Part shown: piece by piece, positions 1-10,183 of the stretch
Layout: every line of letters begins with the position of its first letter
Numbering within the stretch: the stretch's first letter is position 1
NCBI RefSeq assembly: GCF_017526105.1
Contig: NZ_CP071839.1
Location: 4,146,001 to 4,210,000, forward strand
Length of the DNA stretch: 64,000 bases
DNA from: Streptomyces cyanogenus
Lineage (GTDB): Bacteria; Actinomycetota; Actinomycetes; Streptomycetales; Streptomycetaceae
Direction: 5' to 3'
Program-made: the position numbers and the translations under genes
The notes under the pieces: model-generated
The model's database searches: none
What the model saw: the letters and a program-made list of their open reading frames with translations, nothing else
Told to the model about the DNA's origin: nothing

Positions 1-2
1 TG

Positions 3-107
3 ACGGCCGACTGGCCGGTGGCGGATTCCCCGGCCCGCTGGCGGCAGGGCGAAGTGACGGTGGACTGGGGCGCGTTGGCACCCCGAGGCGGACAGAGCCC
101 GAACTGA
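3..107 (+). CDS. C-terminal fragment of an unidentified protein
   Basis: The window opens inside a reading frame whose last 34 codons are visible before a TGA stop. Third codon positions are almost all G or C, as in real genes of this organism. The fragment carries three tryptophans and ends in a polar tail (ending GGQSPN). I do not recognise the family from this piece, and it could still be a chance open frame because the 5' part is outside the window. Confidence 0.5.
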   Translation, partial: TADWPVADSPARWRQGEVTVDWGALAPRGGQSPN

Positions 108-118
108 CCCCGCCCGGG

Positions 119-156
119 CATCACCCATCGGGACATCACCCATCGGGACATCACCC
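119..156. repeat. Short tandem repeat, 15-nt unit, 2.5 copies
   Basis: The unit catcacccatcggga occurs twice in full and a third time as its first 8 nt, directly after the stop of the upstream gene. The copies are identical. It lies in a non-coding gap and has no obvious hairpin; it probably arose by slippage. Confidence 0.8.
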
Positions 157-340
157 GTTCGTGCCGCCGGAGACGGAACGATCCCCGTGCGTCGTTCGTC
201 ACACCGGCGAGGAGATCGTCGTATCCGGCGGTGAGCGGGGGAAATCCGGTTTCCGACGGCCTCTGTCGCTTTGCGCGCGGCCGTGGCACGATCCCTCAGG
301 CGACCGTAAGTTACTGACGGTAAATCAGTTTGGGGGAAGT

Positions 341-1444
341 ATGCGTTCGGGCAAGCGCGGCCTGCTCACGGCCGCCCTGACCGTGGTCTGCGCGGTGACC
401 GTCCTCGCGGCGCCCGGCACGGCGTTCGCCTCCGTCGCGCCCGCCCCCACGCAGAAGGCGGCCCCCACACCGCCGGCGACTCCCGCACCGACGCCGACTC
501 CGGCGCCGGACAAGGGCCTTGAGGAGGTCCGGCAGAAGCTGGACCGGCTCTACCACGACGCGGCCGTGGCCACCGACGCCTACAACGCGGCCGAGGAGAA
601 GGCGAAGAAGCAGTCCGCCGAGATCGTGGCGCTGGCGAAGAAGATCGTCGAGGGCCGGCAGAAGCTGGAGAAGCTCAAGGACCAGGCGGGTGCCGCGGCC
701 CGCGACCAGTACCGCACCGGCGGCCTGTCCTCCACCGCCCAGTTCCTGCTGAGCGACGACCCGGGCCGGTTCCTCGACGACGCGGGCCGGGTGCTCCAGG
801 GCCAGCAGGCGGCGAAGAAGCTGATGGAGGAGAAGGCCCGCACCCAGCGGGAGTTGCAGCAGTACGCCGACGACGCCTCCGACCGGTGGCAGAAGCTGGA
901 AGCCAACCGCAAGGCCAAGGCCGCCGCCAAGAAGAGGGTCGAGAAGCAGATCGACGCGGCCGAGGAACTCCAGTCCCGGCTGGAGAAGAAGGAGAAGGAG
1001 CGGCTCGCCCAGCTGGAGCAGGAGGCCGCGGACAAGGCGCAGACCGCCTGGCTGGACACCGGCGTCCTCAAGGACGTCCACGGCAAGGCCTCCGCGCAGG
1101 GCGAGAAGGCCGTCCGGTACGCCACCGAACAGCTCGGCAAGCCGTACGTGTGGGGCGCCGAGGGTCCGGACTCCTTCGACTGCTCGGGCCTGACCTCCCA
1201 GGCCTGGGCGACGGCCGGGCACCCGGTGCCGCGCACCTCGCAGGAGCAGTGGAGGCAGCTGAAGCGCGTCGACGTGAAGGACATGCGCCCCGGCGACCTC
1301 GTCATCTACTTCTCCGACGCCAGCCATGTCGGGATGTACATCGGCGACGGCGCGATCATCCACGCCCCGCGCCCCGGGCGGACGGTGACGATCACGGGCG
1401 CCGGTTCGATGCCGATCCTGGGCGTCGTACGACCGGACGCCTGA
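341..1444 (+). CDS. Secreted NlpC/P60 peptidoglycan endopeptidase with coiled coil
   Basis: A 367-residue exported cell-wall hydrolase. Residues about 1-30 form a signal peptide (basic RSGKR, hydrophobic core, then AFA). A Pro/Ala/Thr-rich linker follows, then a long Lys/Glu/Ala-rich coiled coil from about 55 to 235. The C-terminal NlpC/P60 domain holds the catalytic Cys281 in FDCSGL and His329 in SHVGMY, with His341 a likely third residue. Family knowledge: these enzymes cut the D-Glu/meso-diaminopimelate bond of stem peptides, and the coiled coil usually restrains or positions the catalytic domain, as in RipA-type proteins. The ATG was chosen because GGGGGA lies 3-8 nt upstream and the signal peptide begins there; the frame is open further upstream. 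A second NlpC/P60 protein with a lytic domain lies near 58 kb. Confidence 0.9.
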   Translation: MRSGKRGLLTAALTVVCAVTVLAAPGTAFASVAPAPTQKAAPTPPATPAPTPTPAPDKGLEEVRQKLDRLYHDAAVATDAYNAAEEKAKKQSAEIVALAKKIVEGRQKLEKLKDQAGAAARDQYRTGGLSSTAQFLLSDDPGRFLDDAGRVLQGQQAAKKLMEEKARTQRELQQYADDASDRWQKLEANRKAKAAAKKRVEKQIDAAEELQSRLEKKEKERLAQLEQEAADKAQTAWLDTGVLKDVHGKASAQGEKAVRYATEQLGKPYVWGAEGPDSFDCSGLTSQAWATAGHPVPRTSQEQWRQLKRVDVKDMRPGDLVIYFSDASHVGMYIGDGAIIHAPRPGRTVTITGAGSMPILGVVRPDA

Positions 1445-1747
1445 GGGTGACGACCGTGCCGCGTGCCTGATGGGATACGCACCGTGGACCCGGTGACGTG
1501 CGTCATGTGACCCACCGCACGGCCAACGCCCGCCCAAACTCCCGCAGGACGTGAGCTTCGTCATCCCCTCCGGCCCGCCGCCGTGTCCAACTGCGGTACA
1601 AAACGCGGCATATGACAGCGGCGGGAGCCGGAGCGACGCGGCTCACACCATTCCATCGGGGCGGTCCCAGCCGCTATGGTCCCGGTCGGTGGGTCGAGAC
1701 CCCTCGACACCGCCGTGCCCTCGGGGGGAGGGAAGGAACCCAGGACA
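1445..1747. other. Non-coding gap, no feature recognised
   Basis: This 303-bp gap between the NlpC gene and the PP2C gene must hold the terminator of the first and the promoter of the second. I could not identify a convincing hairpin, a -35/-10 pair or a small gene. A TATGGT hexamer near 1674 is a possible -10 element but has no good -35 partner. Confidence 0.4.
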
Positions 1748-3049
1748 ATGCCCGTACCCGTACCGCGGCAGAGAGCGATCCCGGCCGTGGAGAGTGGTCA
1801 GGCGCAGGCCGCCCGCGCAGTCGGCGGCCCCCTCAAGGAAGAGGCCCACCGCGACGCCACGCCCGTGAACGGCGCCGGCGCCACTCTCACCCTGCTGCTG
1901 ATCGAGGACGATCCGGCCGGCTCGCCGATCGTGCCCGACCTGCTGGACCCGGCCGGCAAGCCGATCCGCGTGCGCACCGCCCGCAACCTCACCGAGGCCG
2001 AGCGGCTGCTCACCGACGACGTCCACTGCATCCTGCTCGACCTGGCACTCCCGGCGCCGGGCGGCAGCGACACCGACGACGAGCTGGCCGTGCTCAAGCA
2101 CGTCCTCCAGCTCGCGCCCCGGCACGCCGTGCTCGCGCTGACCGCCTCCGGCGACGCCGAGCGCGGCGCCGAGGCCGTGCGCGTGGGCGCCCAGGACTAC
2201 CTCTTCCGGGACGAGCTGGACGGCCGGCTGCTCAGCCGCGCCATCCGGTACGCGGTGGAGCGCAAGCGGTCCGACACGGCCGAGCGGCGGCTCGCCGAGG
2301 GCAGGCTGCGCGCGCAGGAGAACCGCCGCCTGGAGCGCGGCCTGCTGCCGACCCCGCTGCTGGAGGGCTCCTCGCTGCGCTTCGCCGCCCGCTACCGCCC
2401 GGGCCGCTCCCGGGCGCTGCTCGGCGGCGACTTCTACGACGCCGTGCGCACCCCGGACGGCACCGTGCACGCCATGATCGGTGACGTCTGCGGGCACGGC
2501 CCGGACGAGGCCGCGCTCGGCGTGGAGCTGCGCATCGCCTGGCGGGCGCTGACCCTGGCCGGGCTGTGCGGGGACGAGCTGCTGAACACCCTGCAGCAGG
2601 TGCTGGAGCACGAGCGCGCCGACGAGGAGATCTTCGCGACGCTGTGCACGGTGGACATCGCCCCCGACGGCCGCCGGGCGGGCCTGTGCCTGGCCGGCCA
2701 CCCGGCCCCGCTGCTCGCCCGCCCGGGCCGCCCGGCGCGGCTGCTGCCCTACGACAACAACGGCCCCGCGCTCGGTCTGCTGCCCGGCGCCCGCTGGCCG
2801 CGGATGCAGGTGGAGCTGGGTCGCGAGTGGAGCCTGATGCTCTACACCGACGGCCTGATCGAGGGCCGCGTCGGTGAGGGCGGGGAGCGGCTCGGTCAGG
2901 ACGGCATGCTGGAGATGATCCGCCGGCAGCTCTCGGAAGGCCTGCGCGGGGAGGAGCTGCTGCGGGCCGCGGTGAGCGAGGTGCGGGACCTCAACGGGGG
3001 TGAGCTGACCGACGACGTCGCGGTGGTGCTGCTGGATCGCACGCGGTAG
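1748..3049 (+). CDS. Response-regulator PP2C-type protein phosphatase (REC-SpoIIE)
   Basis: A 433-residue protein with a receiver domain (about 48-165) followed by a short coiled linker and a SpoIIE/RsbU-type PP2C phosphatase domain (about 205-433). The receiver has the acidic pair D54/D55, the likely phosphoacceptor D98 (ILLDLALP) and the Thr132 switch residue, but the normally invariant Lys of the YLxK motif is Arg154. The phosphatase domain shows GGDFYD (226-231), GDVCGHG (245-251), LYTDGLIEG and a terminal DDVAVVLLD, which are metal-binding motifs. Family knowledge: such proteins dephosphorylate anti-sigma-factor antagonists in partner-switching pathways under control of the receiver. The ATG has AAGGA 10 nt upstream. 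No partner anti-sigma or STAS gene is adjacent, so the target is unknown. Confidence 0.88.
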   Translation: MPVPVPRQRAIPAVESGQAQAARAVGGPLKEEAHRDATPVNGAGATLTLLLIEDDPAGSPIVPDLLDPAGKPIRVRTARNLTEAERLLTDDVHCILLDLALPAPGGSDTDDELAVLKHVLQLAPRHAVLALTASGDAERGAEAVRVGAQDYLFRDELDGRLLSRAIRYAVERKRSDTAERRLAEGRLRAQENRRLERGLLPTPLLEGSSLRFAARYRPGRSRALLGGDFYDAVRTPDGTVHAMIGDVCGHGPDEAALGVELRIAWRALTLAGLCGDELLNTLQQVLEHERADEEIFATLCTVDIAPDGRRAGLCLAGHPAPLLARPGRPARLLPYDNNGPALGLLPGARWPRMQVELGREWSLMLYTDGLIEGRVGEGGERLGQDGMLEMIRRQLSEGLRGEELLRAAVSEVRDLNGGELTDDVAVVLLDRTR

Positions 3050-3197
3050 CGGGACCGCGGTGGGCGGGATCCCGCCGTGAGGTCTACGCGCCGTCGCCGG
3101 GTGCGGGCAGGTCCTGGCTGGTCGCGCCCACGCGGCGGAGCCGCATGCCGAGCACGGCCCCGCGCCCCTTGGGGCCGGCTGCGGTGCGCCGGCCTGA

Positions 3198-3218
3198 GGG
3201 GCACGGGGAACTGCGCGA
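3198..3218 (+). repeat. Dispersed Streptomyces intergenic repeat, copy 1
   Basis: The core reads GGGCACGGGGAACTGCGCGA and lies between two convergent genes. Near-identical cores occur at 7426-7445 and 30114-30132 on the opposite strand. From memory, this sequence is common in intergenic regions of many Streptomyces genomes. The flanks are GC-rich and able to fold, so a role in transcript 3' ends is possible. Confidence 0.75.
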
Positions 3219-3274
3219 ACGAGCCCCCGCGCACGCACCCGGCGACCGCCAGGCGGCCCCACGGCGGGATGCCG

Positions 3275-3628
3275 CTAGCGGCCCCCGTTGTACGGGCCGT
3301 AGGGACCGTCGCTGCTGCTTCCCCGGCGGCGGCCCCAGCCGCGGCCGCCGCCCACCTGCTGGAGGGCGGGGCGGACGTCGACGATGTAGACGATGCTCGC
3401 GACCGCGCCGGCGATGGGGAGGATCGACAGGATCGAGAACAGGTAGCTGACCACGAGCGCGATGCCGAGGATGATCAGCCAGAAGACCTTGTTCTGCTTG
3501 TCGGCCGCGCGGAAGGCGTCCTCGCGCCGGAACGCGGCGTCGAACAGCCCGAACGCGGCCAGGGCCATCAGAATGATCTTCAGGATGCCCATGAATCCCG
3601 CGAAGCCCAACATCAGCATGCCGTCCAC
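3275..3628 (-). CDS. DUF2516 family membrane protein
   Basis: A 117-residue integral membrane protein with hydrophobic helices at about 8-30 and 48-85, a polar loop between them (DAAFRREDAFRAADKQ) and the conserved VDVRPAL after the last helix. The C-terminal tail is Gly/Arg/Tyr-rich (GPYGPYNGGR). The pattern matches the actinobacterial DUF2516 family, whose function is unknown. The first codon is GTG; ATG codons at residues 4 and 6 are also possible starts. It lies downstream of the HBHA-like and XRE genes on the same strand, an arrangement I recall also at Rv0474-Rv0476 of Mycobacterium tuberculosis. Confidence 0.8.
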   Translation of the reverse strand: MDGMLMLGFAGFMGILKIILMALAAFGLFDAAFRREDAFRAADKQNKVFWLIILGIALVVSYLFSILSILPIAGAVASIVYIVDVRPALQQVGGGRGWGRRRGSSSDGPYGPYNGGR

Positions 3629-3676
3629 CGCCCGTTGATAGCCCGTCCTGCTACGCCGCCACCGTACCCATAGAAC

Positions 3677-3705
3677 GGGCCGGACACCCCAAAGGTGCCC
3701 GGCCC
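3677..3705 (-). terminator. Stem-loop between the HBHA-like and DUF2516 genes
   Basis: GGGCCGGACACC and GGTGCCCGGCCC pair over 12 positions with one mismatch around a 5-nt loop, directly after the stop of the HBHA-like gene. There is no T tract. It may end or attenuate transcription, lowering DUF2516 expression relative to the gene upstream. Confidence 0.6.
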
Positions 3706-3727
3706 GGACCCGTATCGCCCGCCCTGG

Positions 3728-4327
3728 TCACTTGGCCGGCGGGACCGTCTTCTTGGCAGTGGTGGTCTTGCGCGGGGCCGGCGCCTTCTTCGCCGCGGGC
3801 TTCCTGTCCGCGGCGGACTCGTCCGCGGCCGCGGCCGGCTTCGGCTCGTCGTCCTTGACCTGGACCGCCTCCGGCTTGCCCTCGACGACGATCGCCAGTT
3901 CCTCGATCTCCTCGGCGGCCTCGCCGCGCCAGGTCTTCACGGCCTGCTCGCCGTGCTCGGCGACCCGCTCGTAGGTCTCGCGGGCCTTGACGGCGTACTC
4001 GGCGGCGACGCCGACACCGCGCAGGGCGAGGTCCTGGGCGGTCTCACCGAGCTTCTTCAGGTCGACGTCGAGGGTGCCGATGAACTCGTTGACCTTGGCC
4101 TGGAGGGTCTCCTGCGCCTCCTTGGCGCGGGCGGTGGCCTTCTCCTGCACGGCCTTCGGGTCGGTCTGGCGTACGGCTTCGATACGGGCCGGCGCCTCGG
4201 CGCGCAGCTGCTCGACCAGGGCCGGCACCTTCTTGGCCTGCTGAAGCGCCAGGTTGGCGGTGCCCGCGGCGAAGTAGAGCGGAGTCGGGTCGCTGAAGGT
4301 CTTGCGCAGGTCGTCGGTGATGGCCAT
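3728..4327 (-). CDS. Heparin-binding haemagglutinin (HBHA)-like protein
   Basis: A 199-residue, mostly alpha-helical protein. After a short N-terminus (MAITDDLRKTF) a long heptad-rich coiled coil runs to about residue 145. The C-terminal 45 residues are rich in Lys, Ala and Pro (AAKKAPAPRK). This organisation matches mycobacterial HBHA, whose Lys/Ala/Pro tail binds sulphated glycans. In a soil saprophyte the native role is unlikely to be host adhesion; cell aggregation, polar growth or nucleic-acid/lipid binding are open options. No signal peptide is visible, as in HBHA itself. GGGAGGA precedes the ATG at normal spacing. The gene lies downstream of an XRE regulator, as hbhA lies after Rv0474. 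Confidence 0.8.
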   Translation of the reverse strand: MAITDDLRKTFSDPTPLYFAAGTANLALQQAKKVPALVEQLRAEAPARIEAVRQTDPKAVQEKATARAKEAQETLQAKVNEFIGTLDVDLKKLGETAQDLALRGVGVAAEYAVKARETYERVAEHGEQAVKTWRGEAAEEIEELAIVVEGKPEAVQVKDDEPKPAAAADESAADRKPAAKKAPAPRKTTTAKKTVPPAK

Positions 4328-4407
4328 GGTGAGGGTCCTCCCGGATCGGATTCGCGTTCGGCTGGGTTGGTGTGGTCCGCGGCGGGCGTCCGGAGCCCTG
4401 GTCCGGC

Positions 4408-4878
4408 TTATCCGGCCGTCCGCCGCGGACCGTCGTCCGTGTCACTTCCTGCGGCATCGCCGGCGCCGGCCGTAGGGCCGCCGTAGCCGGGCCCCTGGTG
4501 CGCGGTCCCGTCCCCGTCCTCAGTGCCCCGGAATCCGTTCTCCTTGCGGAAGGAGTCGTAGATCTGGAGCAGCACCTGCTTCTGCCGCTCGTTGAGGGAC
4601 GGGTCGGCGAGGATGACCGCCCGGGTCTCCACGTCGTCCCGGTCCCGCTCGGCGTCGAGGATGCCTGCGCGGACGTACAGCGTCTCGGCGGAGATGCGCA
4701 GGGCCTTGGCGACCTGCTGGAGCACCTCCGCGCTGGGCTTGCGCAGCCCGCGCTCGATCTGGCTCAGGTACGGGTTGGACACCCCGGCGGCGTCGGCGAG
4801 CTGCCGCAGCGACAGCTGGGCGTTCCGCCGCTGTTCGCGCAGGTAGTCACCGAGATTGCCGACGTTCAGCGATGCCAT
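4408..4878 (-). CDS. XRE-family transcriptional regulator
   Basis: A 156-residue DNA-binding protein. A Cro/C1-type helix-turn-helix spans about residues 9-63, with the recognition segment around AAGVSNPYLSQIERG. The remainder is acidic and the C-terminal 45 residues are low-complexity Gly/Asp/Thr. It is a Rv0474-like regulator placed just upstream of the HBHA-like gene and divergent from the UvrA-like gene. The ATG at 4878 was chosen because the conserved domain starts shortly after it. A GGAGG lies only 1 nt upstream, which is too close, so an in-frame GTG 6 codons earlier is an alternative start. A perfect palindrome in the divergent promoter region is a likely autoregulatory operator. Confidence 0.85.
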   Translation of the reverse strand: MASLNVGNLGDYLREQRRNAQLSLRQLADAAGVSNPYLSQIERGLRKPSAEVLQQVAKALRISAETLYVRAGILDAERDRDDVETRAVILADPSLNERQKQVLLQIYDSFRKENGFRGTEDGDGTAHQGPGYGGPTAGAGDAAGSDTDDGPRRTAG

Positions 4879-4908
4879 GCCTCCACCATGCCCCACTCGC
4901 GCTAACAA

Positions 4909-4929
4909 TTGCAAGCATCCTGCTTGCAA
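4909..4929. promoter_or_regulatory. Palindromic operator TTGCAAGCA-N3-TGCTTGCAA
   Basis: A perfect inverted repeat with 9-bp arms and a 3-bp spacer sits 31 bp upstream of the XRE start and about 98 bp upstream of the UvrA-like start. The region is AT-richer than its surroundings. Position and symmetry suggest the binding site of the adjacent XRE regulator; that assignment is inference. Confidence 0.65.
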
Positions 4930-5026
4930 GAGTGTGTCGCCGGTTCGGGAAGCGTCGCGAAGAGCGTGCAGGAAGTGTCAGGAATGGAGAAGCGCCCACG
5001 CCGGGAGCGCCGCTACGGTGACCGGC

Positions 5027-7393
<2,367 letters not shown>

Positions 7394-7425
7394 GCCCCTC
7401 CCGGGTGCGGGTGCGTTGCGGCCGG

Positions 7426-7460
7426 GCGCGCAGTTCCCCGCGCCCTTCGGGGGCGCCTCC
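7426..7460 (-). repeat. Dispersed Streptomyces intergenic repeat, copy 2
   Basis: On the minus strand the core is GGGCGCGGGGAACTGCGCGC. It fills the 78-bp gap between two convergent genes. Next to it CGCCC-TTCG-GGGGCG can form a TTCG-capped hairpin, so this copy may act as a bidirectional terminator. Confidence 0.75.
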
Positions 7461-7471
7461 CCTCGGGTCCG

Positions 7472-9502
7472 TCAGAACGGCAGCGGTCGTTCGTGCACCA
7501 CGTCGAGGCGGGAGACCGCGCGGGTCAGCACCACGTACAGGCGGTGCGCGCCGCGCGGCTCCGCCTCGGCCACGGCGGCCGGTTCCACGGCGATGACGTG
7601 GTCGTACTCCAGGCCCTTGACCACGCTCGCGGGGACCAGGGTCAGCCGGGCGCCGAGCGCGTCGGGGCCGGCCGGGTCGAGGCCGGCGTCGCCGAGCGCC
7701 GCCCGTACCCGGTCGGTGTCCGCGTCGGCCGTGACCACGCCGACGGAGCCTTCCCGGGCGAGGGCGTCGCGGACGGCGGTCACGGTGGTGCCGAGCAGGT
7801 CGTCGGTGGGCCGCAGGGTCAGCTCGCCGTCGGTGCGCAGGGAGGTGGCGGCGGGGACGGCGACGTCGAGGCGGGCGAGCAGCCGGTTGGCGAGCTCCAG
7901 GACGGCCGCCGGCACCCGGAACCCGGTGGTCAGCGGCACCACGGCCGCGTCCGGCCGGCCGAGGTGGCGCAGTTGCACGGACCAGTCGCGGGCGGCCCAC
8001 GGGGTGGTGCCCTGGGCGAGGTCGCCGAGGACGGTCAGCGAGCCGAACGCGGCCCGGCGGGCGATGGCCCGGCACTCCATCGGGGAGAGGTCCTGCGCCT
8101 CGTCCACGACGAGGTGGCCGTAGCCCTCGGGGTGTTCGACGAGTCCGGCGAGTTCGTCCAGCAGGACCAGGTCGGCGGGCGACCAGCGGGCCGACTTGTA
8201 CGAGCGCGGCGGGCGCGGCCACAGCAGCGCCGCCTGCTCGTCGGGGTCCAGCAGGCCGTCGGCGGAGCGGGCCAGCGCCTCGCCGTCGGTGAGGAGTTCG
8301 GCGAGGACCTCCTCGGGCCGGACCTTCGGCCACACCGCGTCGAGCTGCTCGGTCAACGGCCGGCAGCGCTCGATGCGGCGCACCCAGGAGGCGGGCAGCA
8401 CCCCGGAGCGCCGCTCGGCGCGGTCCCGCAGCCGCCGTACCACCCGGGTGCGCACGCGCTCCCGTCCGACGGCGTACGGCGGCTCCTCGGCGCGTACCTC
8501 CGCGACGATCTCGGCGAGTTCGTCGGCGGGCACCCGCCAGCGGTAGGAGCCGTCGGGTACGGCGAGGTCGGTCACGCCGTCGGCGGTCACGCGCGCGTAC
8601 AGCGCCCGGCGCAGCACCTCGGCCATGCGCGGGTCGTGCTTGACCACCGCGGTCCGCACCGGATCGGTCCCGGTGGGCCGGTGGCGGGCGATCTCGTCCA
8701 GCAGGGTCGACTGCCGGACGCCGGTCTCGCCGAGGGAGGGCAGCACCTCGGCGATGTAGGAGAGGAAGGTGCGGTTCGGGCCGAGGATCAGCAGGCCGGA
8801 GCGCTGGAGCCGCTTGGGGTGGGTGTAGAGCAGGTAGGCGGCCCGGTGCAGGCCCACGGCGGTCTTGCCGGTGCCGGGGGCGCCCTGCACGCACACGGAG
8901 TCGGCGAGGCCGGCCCGGACGAGGTCGTCCTGCTCGGGCTGGATGGTGGCGGCGATGTCCCGCATGGGGCCGACGCGGGGCCGCTCGATCTCGCGGGCCA
9001 CGATGTCGCTGGTCCGGGACTCGCCGCGGGCCAGGTGCTCGTCCTCCAGGCCGGTGAGGTCGGCGGAGTCGCCCCGGCTGCCGGGCGCCCAGCCGAACCG
9101 GCGCCGGACCGCCACGCCCTGCGGGTCGCGGGCGCTCGCCTGGTAGAAGGCGCGGGAGACGGGGGCCCGCCAGTCGACGACGAGCGGCGGGGCGGCCGGG
9201 TCCTCGGTGATCCGCACCCGGCCGACGTGGTAGCTCTGGCCACCGTGCCCGGGGTCGCCGTCGGCGAAGTCGAGCCTGCCGAAGAACAGCGGCCCCGGCG
9301 GGAGTTCGCGCATGGCCTTGGCCTGGCTGCGCAGCCTGTGGCCGAGGACTTCGGCGTCGGCTCCGGATGCGGAGACGTCCTCGCCGATGACGACCTGTTC
9401 GGCGGCGCCCTCGACCATGGCGGTGAGGGCCGTACGGCAGGTGTCGTGGTAGGCGCGCTCGGTGTGCAGGGTGGCCTGGAGTGCGGAATCGAGAGGCGTC
9501 AT
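7472..9502 (-). CDS. HelD-like superfamily 1 helicase/ATPase
   Basis: A 676-residue UvrD/Rep-like ATPase with features of the RNA-polymerase-associated HelD group. The N-terminal 65 residues are helical, followed by PGPLFFGRLDF and VVDWRAPVSRAFY, segments typical of HelD. Walker A is GAPGTGKT (207-214), and motif II reads VVDEAQDLSP. Near the C-terminus are the GVVTAD and VVKGLEYDHV helicase motifs. Family knowledge: HelD-like proteins bind core RNA polymerase and remove it from DNA, and some confer rifamycin tolerance. This one is somewhat short and may have a reduced N-terminal clamp arm. A TACGCT hexamer lies 6 nt before the ATG, suggesting a leaderless transcript. It is convergent with the UvrA-like gene. 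Confidence 0.85.
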   Translation of the reverse strand: MTPLDSALQATLHTERAYHDTCRTALTAMVEGAAEQVVIGEDVSASGADAEVLGHRLRSQAKAMRELPPGPLFFGRLDFADGDPGHGGQSYHVGRVRITEDPAAPPLVVDWRAPVSRAFYQASARDPQGVAVRRRFGWAPGSRGDSADLTGLEDEHLARGESRTSDIVAREIERPRVGPMRDIAATIQPEQDDLVRAGLADSVCVQGAPGTGKTAVGLHRAAYLLYTHPKRLQRSGLLILGPNRTFLSYIAEVLPSLGETGVRQSTLLDEIARHRPTGTDPVRTAVVKHDPRMAEVLRRALYARVTADGVTDLAVPDGSYRWRVPADELAEIVAEVRAEEPPYAVGRERVRTRVVRRLRDRAERRSGVLPASWVRRIERCRPLTEQLDAVWPKVRPEEVLAELLTDGEALARSADGLLDPDEQAALLWPRPPRSYKSARWSPADLVLLDELAGLVEHPEGYGHLVVDEAQDLSPMECRAIARRAAFGSLTVLGDLAQGTTPWAARDWSVQLRHLGRPDAAVVPLTTGFRVPAAVLELANRLLARLDVAVPAATSLRTDGELTLRPTDDLLGTTVTAVRDALAREGSVGVVTADADTDRVRAALGDAGLDPAGPDALGARLTLVPASVVKGLEYDHVIAVEPAAVAEAEPRGAHRLYVVLTRAVSRLDVVHERPLPF

Positions 9503-9553
9503 GACGCCAGCGTACCCGCGAAATCGTTACCGAGTTACATTTTTAACCAAGTC

Positions 9554-10174
9554 TCAACCGATGGTCCGGCTCCTCGCGTGCGGCAGCGCCTCCGCCAGCT
9601 GCCGGAACGCCCGCTCGGCCGCCCGTACCGCGTCCGGCGCCACGGCCTCCACGGACTCGCCCGCCGCGATCCGCCGCCAGTTCTCCTGGGCGAGGATGCG
9701 CTGCACGGCGATGATCTGCCCGGCGGCCAGCCGCGCGTCCAGCCCCCCGCCGAGCGCCTCGGCGAGCGCCGCCTCGGACCGCTCGACATGGGCGTACGCC
9801 CGCGCCACCAGGGCCGGGGTGCCGTAGAGCAGCCGGTGGAAGGCCAGCACCTCGGGGTGGTCGTTCAGGCCGGTGACCGGGTCGCGCCGGTCCAGGCCGG
9901 CGAGGAAGTTCCGGCGCAGCGCGTCCACCGGGTCGGCCGCTCCGGCCACCACCCGCGCGGCCTCCGTCTCGTGGTCCGCGATCCGGTGCAGGACCAGGTC
10001 CTCCTTGGCCGGGAAGTACCGGAAGAGGGTCGGCTTGGAGATCCCGGCCGCCGCGGCGACCTCCGCCACGGAGACCGCGTCGAAGCCCCGCTCCAGGAAC
10101 AGCCGTACGGCGATGTCCGACACGTCCTGGTACATCCGCTGCTTCTTGCGCTCGCGCAGACCCATCTCACCCAT
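9554..10174 (-). CDS. TetR-family transcriptional regulator
   Basis: A 206-residue regulator. The N-terminal helix-turn-helix covers about residues 17-60 (VAAAAGISKPTLFRYFPAKEDL). The C-terminal all-helical ligand domain is variable and gives no clue to the effector. It lies 51 bp upstream of the HelD-like gene on the same strand, but that gene has its own -10 hexamer, so co-transcription is uncertain. TAGGCT ends 6 nt before the first ATG, favouring that start as a leaderless one; an ATG three codons later is possible. Confidence 0.85.
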   Translation of the reverse strand: MGEMGLRERKKQRMYQDVSDIAVRLFLERGFDAVSVAEVAAAAGISKPTLFRYFPAKEDLVLHRIADHETEAARVVAGAADPVDALRRNFLAGLDRRDPVTGLNDHPEVLAFHRLLYGTPALVARAYAHVERSEAALAEALGGGLDARLAAGQIIAVQRILAQENWRRIAAGESVEAVAPDAVRAAERAFRQLAEALPHARSRTIG

Positions 10175-10183
10175 GGGGCGAGC

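Noticed and set aside
160..340. Possible c-di-AMP (ydaO) riboswitch before the NlpC/P60 gene
   Set aside because: Streptomyces wall-hydrolase genes often have one, but I could not find the conserved GGG-rich and pseudoknot segments here.
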